NCBI GenBank assembly: GCA_019057795.1
Contig: JAHLWS010000073.1
Span: 62,001 to 126,000, forward strand
Direction of reading: 5' to 3'
DNA length: 64,000 nt
From: Promethearchaeota archaeon
Lineage (GTDB): Archaea > Asgardarchaeota > Lokiarchaeia > Sigyniarchaeales > SOKP01
Shown: positions 17,044 to 25,130 of the stretch, one piece after another
How positions within the stretch are numbered: position 1 is the stretch's first letter
How the letters are laid out: the number at the start of each line of letters is the position of its first letter
The notes under the pieces: model-generated
Database searches by the model: none
What the model saw: the letters and a program-made list of their open reading frames with translations, nothing else
What the model was told of the DNA's origin: nothing
Translations under genes and position numbers: made by a program

Positions 17044-17649
17044 ATGTCAGTTATAGCAGCAAAAAAAACTCAGAAAAAATCACGAAAAGAACTAGAAAAA
17101 ATATTTGAAGTGATGTGGACTCATCCAATGAAGAAACCTTACTTAGAAAAAGTGGTTCTAAATATTGGAGTAGGTGTTGGGGGTGAAGAATTAGAAAGAG
17201 CCTTTACGGTATTACAAACGATCTCTGGTAAAACTCCTGTAAAAACTCTTTCTAAGAAAAACGTAAAAGAATTCAACTTGCGGATAGGACGTCCAATTGG
17301 AACGATGGTAACTATACGGAGAAAAGAAGCTGAAAAATTGCTTAAAAGACTATTTGTTGTAAATAACGATAAAATGTTAAGAAAAAGTTTCGATAATTAT
17401 GGTAATTTTGGTTTTGGTATTACTGAACATATCACCATTCCAGGAATCGAATATGATAACCTGATTGGCATCTGGGGTCTTGATGTTGTTGCTCGAATAG
17501 TTAGACCTGGTATGAGAGTTAAGTACAGAAGAAAAGGTCGAGCTAAAGTTCCTAAACACCATTATGTTTCTCGAGCGGAAGCTCAATATTTTTTAGAAAA
17601 AAATTTTGGAATCGAAATAGTAGATAAATTAGAATTAGAATATATGTAA
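17044..17649 (+). CDS. rpl5: Large ribosomal subunit protein uL5
   Basis: uL5 holds 5S rRNA and contacts P-site tRNA. Family motifs are HPMKKPYLEKVVLNIGVGVGG, then KNVKEFNLRIGRPIGTMVTIR and DNYGNFGFGITEHITIPGIEYD. A GTG at 17032 is in frame, but the ATG at 17044 is the more natural start, because an AGAAGTG element that can pair with 16S rRNA covers the GTG. The C-terminal YRRKGRAKVPKHHYVSR is the archaeal extension. Confidence 0.94.
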   Translation: MSVIAAKKTQKKSRKELEKIFEVMWTHPMKKPYLEKVVLNIGVGVGGEELERAFTVLQTISGKTPVKTLSKKNVKEFNLRIGRPIGTMVTIRRKEAEKLLKRLFVVNNDKMLRKSFDNYGNFGFGITEHITIPGIEYDNLIGIWGLDVVARIVRPGMRVKYRRKGRAKVPKHHYVSRAEAQYFLEKNFGIEIVDKLELEYM

Positions 17650-17672
17650 AGAAAAAAAAAGTTTTGATAATT

Positions 17673-17819
17673 ATGCCGCAAGGTAAGATAGGTAAGGGTC
17701 AAAGAGAATGTAGACGCTGCCATACACATAGAGGCGTTATAAGAAGGTATGGTTTATATATATGCCGTCGTTGTTTTTATGAAATTGGAAAAGAAATTGG
17801 ATTTTATAGGTACGATTAA
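17673..17819 (+). CDS. rps14: Small ribosomal subunit protein uS14, zinc type
   Basis: This 48-codon gene is short but unmistakable: CRRCHTHRGVIRRYGLYICRRC holds the zinc-binding cysteines (C-x2-C ... C-x2-C) of archaeal uS14, and the end EIGKEIGFYRYD is conserved. The protein sits in the 30S head. It occupies the normal place between uL5 and uS8. The ATG at 17673 gives the MPQGKIGKGQRE start. Confidence 0.93.
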   Translation: MPQGKIGKGQRECRRCHTHRGVIRRYGLYICRRCFYEIGKEIGFYRYD

Positions 17820-17827
17820 AATTAGGA

Positions 17828-18226
17828 ATGAGGTGTAAAAAAATAGCAAACACACTTGCCGATATGTGCAACAATCTCAAGAACGCAGAAAGAGCAAGAA
17901 AAAAAGAAGTAATAATTAACCCTGCTTCGAAATTAACACAAAAAGTTCTTCGCATCTTCCAGCAGCACGCATATATCGGAGAATTTGAGAGATATGACGA
18001 TGGAAGGCAAGGCAAGTTTAAAATTGCCCTATTAGGTAAAATAAACCACTGTGCTGGTTTATTGAGGCTTAACTATAAAACTAATCAATACGAATCACTC
18101 GAAAGAAGGTTGCTTCCAGCGCCAGGGTTAGGAATAATTGTATTAACCACTAACCAAGGTATCATGACCATGAAAGAAGCAGAAGAAAAACATATTGGTG
18201 GCATGGCCTTATGTTATATTTATTAA
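17828..18226 (+). CDS. rps8: Small ribosomal subunit protein uS8
   Basis: uS8 organises the 16S central domain. The product aligns with archaeal uS8 through IANTLADMCNNLKNAERARKKEVIINPASKL, DDGRQGKFKIALLGKINHCAG and PAPGLGIIVLTTNQGIMTMKEAEEK, ending ALCYIY. The start is odd. The ATG at 17828 overlaps a GAGGTG element that itself looks like a ribosome-binding site, with no ATG, GTG or TTG at the expected distance after it. The conserved core begins right after this ATG, so I keep it. Confidence 0.9.
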   Translation: MRCKKIANTLADMCNNLKNAERARKKEVIINPASKLTQKVLRIFQQHAYIGEFERYDDGRQGKFKIALLGKINHCAGLLRLNYKTNQYESLERRLLPAPGLGIIVLTTNQGIMTMKEAEEKHIGGMALCYIY

Positions 18227-18248
18227 TATTGAAAGAAGGTAATAGTAA

Positions 18249-18827
18249 ATGGTAAAAATAGCATTTTATAAGGAAGAAATGGAAATTCCGGAAGGAGTGA
18301 AAGTTACCCTTGATGGAAATCATCATATTACTGTTAAAGGTCCAAACGGAAAAATAACAAAAGATTTCTCTCATGTGAGAGGTATAAAGGTCTCAATTGA
18401 AGGGAAAAAAATTATTTTTTCTACAAACTTCCCAAAAAGCGGAACTCTCGCCTTGACTAAGACTATTATCAATTTAATTAAAAATTTAATAATCGGGGTT
18501 CAGACAAATTATAAATATATTTGTAAAGTGTGCTATAGTCATTTTCCATGCACTGTGGAAGTGAAGCCTGAAAAAAAAGAAATTCATGTAGTAAATTTTC
18601 TTGGAGAAAGAGCTCCAAGAGTTACACATTATTTAGATAATGTAGAAGTAAAGGTTGAAGGCGAAGATGTTATTTTGATTGGACCCGATAAAGAAACATT
18701 GGGACAAACAGCAGCAAATATACAAAAATGCTGTAGAATTAGGAAAAAAGATCCAAGAGTTTTTCAAGATGGAGTATACCTCTACAAAAGACAGATTGGA
18801 GAAATAGTTACTTGGGAAATAAAATAA
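18249..18827 (+). CDS. rpl6: Large ribosomal subunit protein uL6
   Basis: uL6 lies near the sarcin-ricin loop. The 192-residue archaeal form has two repeats of the L6 fold. The first runs through MEIPEGVKVTLDGNHHITVKGPNGKI. The second runs through CTVEVKPEKKEIHVVNFLGERAPR and DVILIGPDKETLGQTAANIQKCCRI, ending RVFQDGVYLYKRQIGE. A GAAAGAAGG ribosome-binding site precedes the ATG. Confidence 0.95.
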   Translation: MVKIAFYKEEMEIPEGVKVTLDGNHHITVKGPNGKITKDFSHVRGIKVSIEGKKIIFSTNFPKSGTLALTKTIINLIKNLIIGVQTNYKYICKVCYSHFPCTVEVKPEKKEIHVVNFLGERAPRVTHYLDNVEVKVEGEDVILIGPDKETLGQTAANIQKCCRIRKKDPRVFQDGVYLYKRQIGEIVTWEIK

Positions 18828-18842
18828 ATTGAGGTAAAAGCG

Positions 18843-19331
18843 ATGGAACAAAAACAAAAAAGATTAATAGAACTCAGGAAAAAAATCAATAAAAAACGAC
18901 CATCCTTTAGACGTGTAGAATCGTGGAGATATGTGAGAGTAAAAGATCCGTGGAGAAAGGCTAGAGGGATCGATTCACGAACTCGAATAAAATCTAAATC
19001 TGGTGTTAAATCTCCATCGATGGGGTATAGAGGGCCCAAAAAAGTTAGAGGACTTCATCCATCTGGGTATGAAGAAGTAAGAGTTGTCACTATTAACGAT
19101 ATAAAAGATTTAAATAACAAAAAACACGCACTTAAAGTTTCAAGTAAATTAGGTGTTAAAAAAAGAATAGCTTTAATTGATTACGCTCAAAGTAGAGGAT
19201 TTAAAATTCTTAATTTAGGAATCTCTCAAAAAGAATTAGAGGAATTAGAGGCAATGTTAGAGTCTTCTATTGAAGATTTGGACGACGAGGATTTGCTTGA
19301 CGATGAGGATTTGCTTGACGATGAGGATTAG
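18843..19331 (+). CDS. rpl32e: Large ribosomal subunit protein eL32 with acidic repeat tail
   Basis: eL32 is an archaeal/eukaryal 50S protein. The core is clear: KKRPSFRRVESWRYVRVKDPWRKARGID, then SRTRIKSKSGVKSPSMGYRGPKKVRGLHPSG. Residues after about 135 form an acidic tail that ends in repeated DDEDLL units. The DNA there consists of 18-nt near-identical repeats (19281-19328), probably produced by slippage. Such tails are not needed for the fold. Confidence 0.94.
   Translation: MEQKQKRLIELRKKINKKRPSFRRVESWRYVRVKDPWRKARGIDSRTRIKSKSGVKSPSMGYRGPKKVRGLHPSGYEEVRVVTINDIKDLNNKKHALKVSSKLGVKKRIALIDYAQSRGFKILNLGISQKELEELEAMLESSIEDLDDEDLLDDEDLLDDED
19281..19328 (+). repeat. 18-nt tandem repeat in the eL32 tail
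   Basis: Two full units of GACGATGAGGATTTGCTT (the first with one substitution) are followed by a 12-nt partial unit. They encode DDEDLL repeats and end at the stop codon. Confidence 0.85.
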
Positions 19332-19372
19332 AAAGAATACCTATAATTAATAATAGATTTGTGTGATAAAAA

Positions 19373-19831
19373 ATGAGTTTAAAAGCCCAAAAAAGAATGG
19401 CTGCAGAAATTTTAAAATGTGGGGAAAATCGAGTTTATTGCGATCCCTATTTAATCGATGAAATTAAAATGGCAATTACTCGACAGGATATCCGAAATTT
19501 AATTAAAGAAGGAATAATTCAGAAAAAATATAAAAAAGGAAACTCAAAATATAGGAAAAATGTCCGCCACGAAAGAAAGAAAAAAGGTAGGGCTAGAGGA
19601 TTAGGCAAAAGAAAGGGAACTAAAGGCGCACGAACTCCCAAGAAAAAAGCTTGGATGAAACGCATTCGTCCTCAGAGACGAGAATTGAAGAAGTTGAGGG
19701 ATCGAAAACTAATTACTACAGCAACATATAGAAAGCTATACAAAAACGCTAAAGGTGGAATGTTTACTAGCGTTGCTCAAATGAACCGTCATATTAAAGA
19801 AAAAGATTTAATCAAGAGAGGTAGATCGTAA
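19373..19831 (+). CDS. rpl19e: Large ribosomal subunit protein eL19
   Basis: eL19 is found only in archaea and eukaryotes and contributes to an intersubunit bridge. It is recognised from QKRMAAEILKCGENRVYCDP, then RQDIRNLIKEGII, the basic HERKKKGRARGLGKRKGTKGAR stretch and WMKRIRPQRRELKKLRD. At 152 residues it is a normal archaeal length. Its stop codon abuts the uL18 start. Confidence 0.95.
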   Translation: MSLKAQKRMAAEILKCGENRVYCDPYLIDEIKMAITRQDIRNLIKEGIIQKKYKKGNSKYRKNVRHERKKKGRARGLGKRKGTKGARTPKKKAWMKRIRPQRRELKKLRDRKLITTATYRKLYKNAKGGMFTSVAQMNRHIKEKDLIKRGRS

Positions 19832-20425
19832 ATGGCAAAAGGACCGAGATATCGTCGTTCTAATCGAAGGAGAGAAGAAGGTAAAACAAATTACCATAGG
19901 AGATTAAGGTTATTAAAATCAAAGAAGTTAAGAGTTGTAATTAGGGCTTCGAACAATCATATTATTGTCCAAATTATTCAATCTAAATTCGGGGGCGATA
20001 AGGTTTTAGTCTCTGCCCATTCTATGGAATTAACATCAAAATTTGGATGGAAAGCAAATACAGGAAATGTTCCAGCAGCATATTTAACTGGTTTTTTAGC
20101 AGGTCTAAGGGCTAAAAAACAAAATATTCATGAAGCTATTCTCGATTTAGGTGTCTTTTATCATAGAATTCGAGTACTTGCGGCTTTTAAAGGTATTTTA
20201 AAATCAGAATTAGAGGTACCCTATAAGGAAAGCTTCTTTCCAGACGATTTGGAGGAACGAATCACTGGGGTCCAAATAGAAAAATATGCTATTCTTCTAA
20301 AAAGTGAGAATCCAGAAAAATACGATCAAACTTTCTCAGGTTATCTAAAGAAAAATAAAATAAATCCATTAAAAATTAGTCAAATTGTTTCGAATACATT
20401 CAAAACAATTGAAAATAATGCTTAA
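19832..20425 (+). CDS. rpl18: Large ribosomal subunit protein uL18
   Basis: uL18 binds 5S rRNA together with uL5. The archaeal form is identified from AKGPRYRRSNRRREEGKTNYHRRL, then LRVVIRASNNHIIVQII, then PAAYLTGFLAGLRAKKQNI, AILDLGVFYHR and PYKESFFPDDLEERITGVQIEKYA. Its 197 residues include the archaeal C-terminal extension. It starts immediately after the eL19 stop codon. Confidence 0.95.
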   Translation: MAKGPRYRRSNRRREEGKTNYHRRLRLLKSKKLRVVIRASNNHIIVQIIQSKFGGDKVLVSAHSMELTSKFGWKANTGNVPAAYLTGFLAGLRAKKQNIHEAILDLGVFYHRIRVLAAFKGILKSELEVPYKESFFPDDLEERITGVQIEKYAILLKSENPEKYDQTFSGYLKKNKINPLKISQIVSNTFKTIENNA

Positions 20426-20439
20426 AAAAGTGAGTTAAA

Positions 20440-21090
20440 ATGAGTCAACAAAGAAATCAAAGACAAAATCAAAGACAAAGAAAACCAAGAAACCCTACCG
20501 AAGGATGGGTTCCAAAAACGCGCTTGGGCGAATTGGTCAAAGAAGGGCTAATTACTTTAGAAAAAATATTTGCTAATAATCTCATTGTCAAGGAGAAACA
20601 AATTATTGACATTCTCCTCCCACAATTAAATGAGAGTGTGGTTTCTATCTCCATGGTACAACAAATGACTGCTAGCGGTCAACGATCTAGATTCAAAGCA
20701 GTTGTACTTGTCGGAACGGATGGCTTTATTGGCGTAGGCTCAGCAAAGTCAAGAGAGGTAGGACCGGCAATAAGAAAGGCAATTGATAGAGCAAAGCTTT
20801 CTGTTATACCCATTCTTAGAGGTTGTGGTAGTAAAGAATGTGGTTGTGGTCATACTCACAGCGTACCATTTAAGGTAGATGGAAAATGTGGTTCTGTGAA
20901 AATACGATTGATCCCGGCACCACAAGGAGTGGGGTTAGCTTGTGCAGATAAAGTTAAACAAGTATTAAAATTAGCCGGTATCGAAGATATCTGGAGTAAA
21001 ACTTTTGGCGATACTAGAACAAGCGAAAATCTTGTAAAAGCTACTGTTACCGCGCTTAAAAATGCTCACAAATTTAATTTCAATTTATAG
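20440..21090 (+). CDS. rps5: Small ribosomal subunit protein uS5
   Basis: uS5 works in translational accuracy. The archaeal type is visible from WVPKTRLGELVKEGLITLEKIF, through the double-stranded-RNA-binding fold (VSISMVQQMTASGQRSRFKAVVLVG), to GVGSAKSREVGPAIRKAID and LIPAPQGVGLACADKVKQVLKLAGI. A Cys-rich CGSKECGCGH stretch sits in the middle, as in other archaeal homologues. Length is 216 residues. Confidence 0.95.
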   Translation: MSQQRNQRQNQRQRKPRNPTEGWVPKTRLGELVKEGLITLEKIFANNLIVKEKQIIDILLPQLNESVVSISMVQQMTASGQRSRFKAVVLVGTDGFIGVGSAKSREVGPAIRKAIDRAKLSVIPILRGCGSKECGCGHTHSVPFKVDGKCGSVKIRLIPAPQGVGLACADKVKQVLKLAGIEDIWSKTFGDTRTSENLVKATVTALKNAHKFNFNL

Positions 21091-21106
21091 ATGATGAGTG
21101 GTGTAT

Positions 21107-21643
21107 ATGATGGCTGAAAATAAAGTTATAGTTAGAAAAAAATCTAAAATAAAAAAACCGAAACCTCCTGTCCTGTACTTCGCAGTTCGTATAAGAGGTG
21201 CACCAGGAATGAAACGCGTAATTTTAAACACATTGAAAATGTTGAGAATGCACAAGGTTAACCATGGAGTTCTTATTTGGGGTGAAGTAAGCTATGTTGG
21301 TATGCTTAAAAAATGTAAAGATTATATAGCTTATGGTGAAATAGACGAAAAAACACTGTTGAGATTATTGAGGGCAAGAGGGAAAGTAGAAGGAAATAAA
21401 CCACTCACCGACGAACATATTAAAAATCTAACTAAATATAAGGATTTTAAAGAACTTACTAAAGCTTTAATATCTGGAGAAATTCAATACAAAACGAAAG
21501 ATATATATAAAATTAAACCTGTTTTTCGATTGCACCCCCCAAGAAAAGGGCACCGCGGTACGATTAAAAAACATTATCGTGAAGGTGGCACCTTGGGATA
21601 TGTAGAGCAATATATTAATGAGATAATTCATAAAATGATTTAA
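21107..21643 (+). CDS. rpl30: Large ribosomal subunit protein uL30
   Basis: The product matches archaeal uL30: YFAVRIRGAPGMKRVILNTLKMLRMHKVNHGVL, then YVGMLKKCKDYIAYGEID and the C-terminal FRLHPPRKGHRGTIKKHYREGG. The frame also contains GTG codons at 21098 and 21101, but these form a GAGTGGTG element that is more likely the ribosome-binding site. An ATG at 21107 or 21110 is therefore preferred. It carries a lysine-rich N-terminal extension. Confidence 0.93.
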   Translation: MMAENKVIVRKKSKIKKPKPPVLYFAVRIRGAPGMKRVILNTLKMLRMHKVNHGVLIWGEVSYVGMLKKCKDYIAYGEIDEKTLLRLLRARGKVEGNKPLTDEHIKNLTKYKDFKELTKALISGEIQYKTKDIYKIKPVFRLHPPRKGHRGTIKKHYREGGTLGYVEQYINEIIHKMI

Positions 21644-21664
21644 TTAGAAAGGTGAAATAAAACT

Positions 21665-22144
21665 ATGCGAAAATTCCCAAAAAGAGTTAGAAAAATGAGA
21701 GGGACCCGTACACATGGATATGGAAGAGTAGGGCAACATCGAAAAGCAGGCCAGAGAGCTGGAAAAGGTAAAACATCTCAATGGAAGAAAAGTAAAAAAT
21801 CCTATTATCTCAAGCAAAAAGAACTTGGGTTCCCAGACCCAGATTGGGATTTTGGAAAACAAGGTTTTAAAAGACCACAAGATATTAATCGTATTTATCA
21901 AGTAAACGCTCTAAATGTAAAAGATTTAGATTCAAAAATAGAGGAATTAACTAAAAATAACATAGCCTCAAAATCGGGAAATACTTATACGATTGATTTA
22001 AAAGATGTAAATATTCAAAAAATCTTAGGTCGTGGAGAAATTAATAAAAAAATTAATATTTCAGTTAGTAAAGCTTCAAAAAGAGCTATTGAGAAAATCG
22101 AGTCTGCTGGTGGAAAAGTAACGCTTCTTTCGGAAGCTAAATGA
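21665..22144 (+). CDS. rpl15: Large ribosomal subunit protein uL15
   Basis: uL15 is the last gene of this ribosomal cluster. It is recognised from RKMRGTRTHGYGRVGQHRKAGQRAGKGKT near the start and a C-terminal fold ending INISVSKASKRAIEKIESAGGKVTLL. Length is 159 residues. In many archaea secY follows directly; here the strand reverses and secY is found 20 kb away (42642-44096). Confidence 0.94.
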   Translation: MRKFPKRVRKMRGTRTHGYGRVGQHRKAGQRAGKGKTSQWKKSKKSYYLKQKELGFPDPDWDFGKQGFKRPQDINRIYQVNALNVKDLDSKIEELTKNNIASKSGNTYTIDLKDVNIQKILGRGEINKKINISVSKASKRAIEKIESAGGKVTLLSEAK

Positions 22145-22157
22145 TTAACTCATTAAT

Positions 22158-22184
22158 ATTTTTTACCTATCTTTTTTATTTTTG
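22158..22184 (+). terminator. T-rich terminator region after the ribosomal cluster
   Basis: Three T-runs (TTTTTT, TTTTTT, TTTTT) occur in 27 nt directly after the uL15 stop codon, with no strong hairpin. Archaeal RNA polymerase terminates on such U-tracts. The site also faces the convergent gene that ends at 22196. Confidence 0.5.
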
Positions 22185-22195
22185 TTTATTAGGAA

Positions 22196-22915
22196 TTAAT
22201 CTAATAATTTTATAATTAGTTGAATTAATCCAGGTAATATAAATATAAATCCTAGAGTGTTTCCAACTAAATGAATCGTTGTAAATATAATACCAGAAAG
22301 ATAGGACGCGATAAAATATTCTATCGCAATAGAAACTATAAAACCACCAAATAAAGTGCTTAAAATATCATATATAAAAGTAATTGACGCACCTAAAACT
22401 CCAAGTATTAACATTATTTGAAAAACATACAAATCTTCCCTTGGCTTAAAATATTTTTTGTTCCATAAATAATCTCTCGTAAGCCCACCTAACGCTCCAG
22501 TTAAAGTATAATGCGCTAACTGGTAAAAGAAAAGTGGTGGCGGCGAAGGTCCGAATGGATTAAAAAAAGTAAATATGGTTGAACTTAACAACCCAACTAT
22601 GGCTCCTTCCTTTTTGTTCATAACGAAACCAGCTAAAAAGATCATCAAGGTAAAAATCTCAATGTTGGGAATATACGCCAACATATACCCCAAAACAACT
22701 GCCAAGGCTGAAAATGTACCTATTAACGCAATTCGAAAACTTTTTTTTTCTAACCAAACTGATTGATTAACTCTTTCAATTTCTTCGCTTACACTATTGC
22801 TTTCAAATGAGATGTGAGATTTTCCATGTTCTTTAGATACTTCTGAATCAATAACCATCTTAACTTTTATTCCTTCTTTGTTTGGCAAAATTCTGTTGAA
22901 GTTTAAATATTTCAA
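22196..22915 (-). CDS. ECF transporter S component (substrate unknown)
   Basis: The protein is an integral membrane substrate-binding subunit of the energy-coupling-factor type. After a 60-residue polar start come about five to six hydrophobic segments, the first reading RIALIGTFSALAVVLGYML, followed by VGLLSSTIFTFFNPFGPSPPPLFFYQLAHYTLTGALGGL, typical of small S components. The frame opens with TTG; an internal ATG at 22858 (MVIDSEVSKE) is a likely alternative start. The ATPase and T subunits are not in the window, so it probably shares a common ECF module. Confidence 0.75.
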   Translation of the reverse strand: MKYLNFNRILPNKEGIKVKMVIDSEVSKEHGKSHISFESNSVSEEIERVNQSVWLEKKSFRIALIGTFSALAVVLGYMLAYIPNIEIFTLMIFLAGFVMNKKEGAIVGLLSSTIFTFFNPFGPSPPPLFFYQLAHYTLTGALGGLTRDYLWNKKYFKPREDLYVFQIMLILGVLGASITFIYDILSTLFGGFIVSIAIEYFIASYLSGIIFTTIHLVGNTLGFIFILPGLIQLIIKLLD

Positions 22916-23334
22916 AACTATTTGTATTAAATTTGATTAATTAATTATTAATTTAAAATCTTATGAAATCAAATATTTAAAAATGCAGGGTTTACAAGAT
23001 ATTTTACTGAATTTTACATTGATCCAAGCAATATCCTCGAAAGAATCCCTCTATTAATATAAAACTGAGAAAAGAATTAATGAAATTCCTCTTAATTACA
23101 TTTTAATCTGAGATCGCCTATAGGAATCCTAACCTATTTGTTTCGAGCGCTATCCTTCATAAAACCTTTTAAAGTAATCACTCTAGATCAATTCTATCTA
23201 TAGTAGAAGGCGGGAATCCTGGCTAGGTTTTAACTGGTAAATTCATAATCTTTTTATTATATTTTAACTTTTAATTTTTAGGAAAAGATGGGATAAGTTT
23301 CCTAACATTTCTGTCAAATAATAAAAATAAAAAA
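22916..23334. other. Intergenic region with a repeated GGAATCCT motif
   Basis: This 419-nt gap separates divergent genes. It contains a patch richer in G+C (about 23110-23235), where GGAATCCT occurs at 23123-23130 and again at 23213-23220, and AACCTA (23131-23136) can pair with TAGGTT (23224-23229). This may be a small structured RNA or an operator pair. I could not assign it to a known RNA family. Confidence 0.3.
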
Positions 23335-23352
23335 TTGAAAAAAATTGATCTT

Positions 23353-24168
23353 ATGAATAAAAAAAACATATTTCTTGGCATTTTCACCTCGCTATTGGTA
23401 TTTCAAACAATCTTTTTAGTCCTAACTCCGATTAGTAAAGCCGATACAGCAATTCCAGAAAATTTTTGCGGAAAATTAGATTTAAGTGAGGTTTATATTT
23501 ATAATGTATCTTCTTTTAATACAAGCAAGCCTCTTGAGTGGAGAGACTTAGATTGGATTCCAAGAGGTTTTGCCAATACAACTCCTGGAGGGCAGATACT
23601 AGTAAATTTCACTGGTTTTTACGATAAAGCTCCTAACGATGACTATAATCTTTTTGAAAGTCCAATATCATACATGGACATAGAGTTCAAGGAGAATAGA
23701 CTAGGCGTTCTTGTTACAAATACTACTTTCTACAATACTTCAAATGGCGAAGCAGACAATAATTTAGTTATAGGCTATAATAAATTTAAGTCAGGATTTT
23801 TAATTCCAATTAATAATTTCACTTACTTGAAACAACAAGCCTACGCACAAGATGAACCTCCATGGATGAATGCAACCGTTATCATCGAAGAGACTCAAAA
23901 TAGCATTACATTTGAATTTCATCAGAAAGGGGGATTACCTCAGAGAACCAAATCTATATACGATAAAATTTCAGGTCTTCTAGTTTACACAAATACTTCA
24001 TTTGGAAATTATACGCTTGAGATGACATTAACTAATCTACCTGACTTAACCACTGAACTTCCATTTATTTCTGCATACCCTACATTAATCATATTTACTA
24101 GCCTTAGTATAACAACAATAATCTTAATTCTCAGTGCAAAAAGAAAAACGAAAAAAAGCAAAAATTAG
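23353..24168 (+). CDS. Secreted, membrane-anchored, sequon-rich protein
   Basis: The product has an N-terminal signal peptide (KKNIFLGIFTSLLVFQTIFLVLTPISKA), a long extracellular domain with no recognised fold, and a C-terminal anchor at about 247-268 followed by KRKTKKSKN. The outer domain carries many N-glycosylation sequons (about ten N-x-S/T, such as NVS, NTT, NFT, NAT, NYT). In-frame TTG at 23335 could add six residues, but the ATG at 23353 gives a better signal peptide. It is probably a surface glycoprotein. Confidence 0.65.
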   Translation: MNKKNIFLGIFTSLLVFQTIFLVLTPISKADTAIPENFCGKLDLSEVYIYNVSSFNTSKPLEWRDLDWIPRGFANTTPGGQILVNFTGFYDKAPNDDYNLFESPISYMDIEFKENRLGVLVTNTTFYNTSNGEADNNLVIGYNKFKSGFLIPINNFTYLKQQAYAQDEPPWMNATVIIEETQNSITFEFHQKGGLPQRTKSIYDKISGLLVYTNTSFGNYTLEMTLTNLPDLTTELPFISAYPTLIIFTSLSITTIILILSAKRKTKKSKN

Positions 24169-24216
24169 ATTTACAATAAATTATTATTTTTTTTTAAATT
24201 GTTTTTATTTTGAATC

Positions 24217-24642
24217 ATGGAAAAAAGGATTAAATATATTTTATTGATATTTATTGGAATATCTTGCTTTAGTTTACTATTTATTTTTAATACTATCCTA
24301 CTACAAAATCCAGAACCTCCTATTAATCAAGATAATGGAGAAAGAGATGTGAAACAGTACTGTGTTGAAAATATTACGCTAATAATTGATTATTCCGGTA
24401 TAAAACCTAATGAGAAATTTGAAAATATAAATTTGACTAATTATGAAACTACAGCATATCACCTTTTACTTAATTGTTGTGAAATTGTTATTATAGATTA
24501 TGGTTGGGGGGTATATATAAAAGAGATTAATGGTGTTGGAGTTGGTTGGATATATACAATTAACAACGGTGTGCCCCCGAGTATGCCAATAAATTATTTC
24601 AATTTATTAGATAACGATATTGTTAAATGGACACATGTATAA
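24217..24642 (+). CDS. Secreted DUF4430-like protein
   Basis: An N-terminal hydrophobic helix (res. 6-27) anchors or exports a 110-residue domain. The domain ends GVGWIYTINNGVPPSMPINYF ... LLDNDIVKWTHV, which resembles DUF4430, the transcobalamin C-terminal-like domain (pattern GxGWxYxVNG ... DGDxIxW). A cysteine pair (LLNCCEIV) lies mid-domain. It follows the sequon-rich secreted protein by 48 nt, so the two may form an operon of surface proteins. Confidence 0.6.
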   Translation: MEKRIKYILLIFIGISCFSLLFIFNTILLQNPEPPINQDNGERDVKQYCVENITLIIDYSGIKPNEKFENINLTNYETTAYHLLLNCCEIVIIDYGWGVYIKEINGVGVGWIYTINNGVPPSMPINYFNLLDNDIVKWTHV

Positions 24643-24682
24643 ATAAAAATCTAAAATGAGTATTTTTAACTTAACTAATAAT

Positions 24683-25120
24683 TTATGAAGTATGTAAATC
24701 TTTTGATTCAATTTTCTTAAGAACGGGCTCCATATCTTTAAAGGATTTACGGATTTTATGGAAATAATAACCCAATTTATATCCTTTGGAGCAATTGGTA
24801 AATAGCATGAAGTTATTGTCTGAATCTCCAACTAAAATAATAGTATAACCTTTTACCCCTCTAATTACAATTTCTCTTAAATCTCCTTGTCCCAAACCAC
24901 TACTAATTTTTTCTCCCAATGAAATTAATGTGGCAGGGCTCGCACTATAAATATCTGCTACAATATCAGCAGTTTCAGAGCTAGCTATTCTCAATCCCGT
25001 TTTTGATACGATTGCAGAACCCTCTAAATCTGTAGAACTTTCTAACTTCTCTAAGTTTTGCATAATTTCTCCCAATATTTCTGGATCGATGTTGATTTCT
25101 GATGTTTCAATTTTTTCCAT
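24683..25120 (-). CDS. Roadblock/LC7 domain protein
   Basis: This is a small single-domain protein of the roadblock/LC7 family, which in archaea and eukaryotes binds small GTPases and forms dimers. The fold is visible in LEKLESSTDLEGSAIVSKTGLRIAS, then an ATLISLGEKI helix and a central GYTIILVGDSDNNFMLFTNC beta pair. At 145 residues it has a short helical C-terminal extension. It lies directly downstream of selB (10 nt gap) on the same strand. No GTPase gene is next to it. Confidence 0.82.
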   Translation of the reverse strand: MEKIETSEINIDPEILGEIMQNLEKLESSTDLEGSAIVSKTGLRIASSETADIVADIYSASPATLISLGEKISSGLGQGDLREIVIRGVKGYTIILVGDSDNNFMLFTNCSKGYKLGYYFHKIRKSFKDMEPVLKKIESKDLHTS

Positions 25121-25130
25121 TTTAACTACC

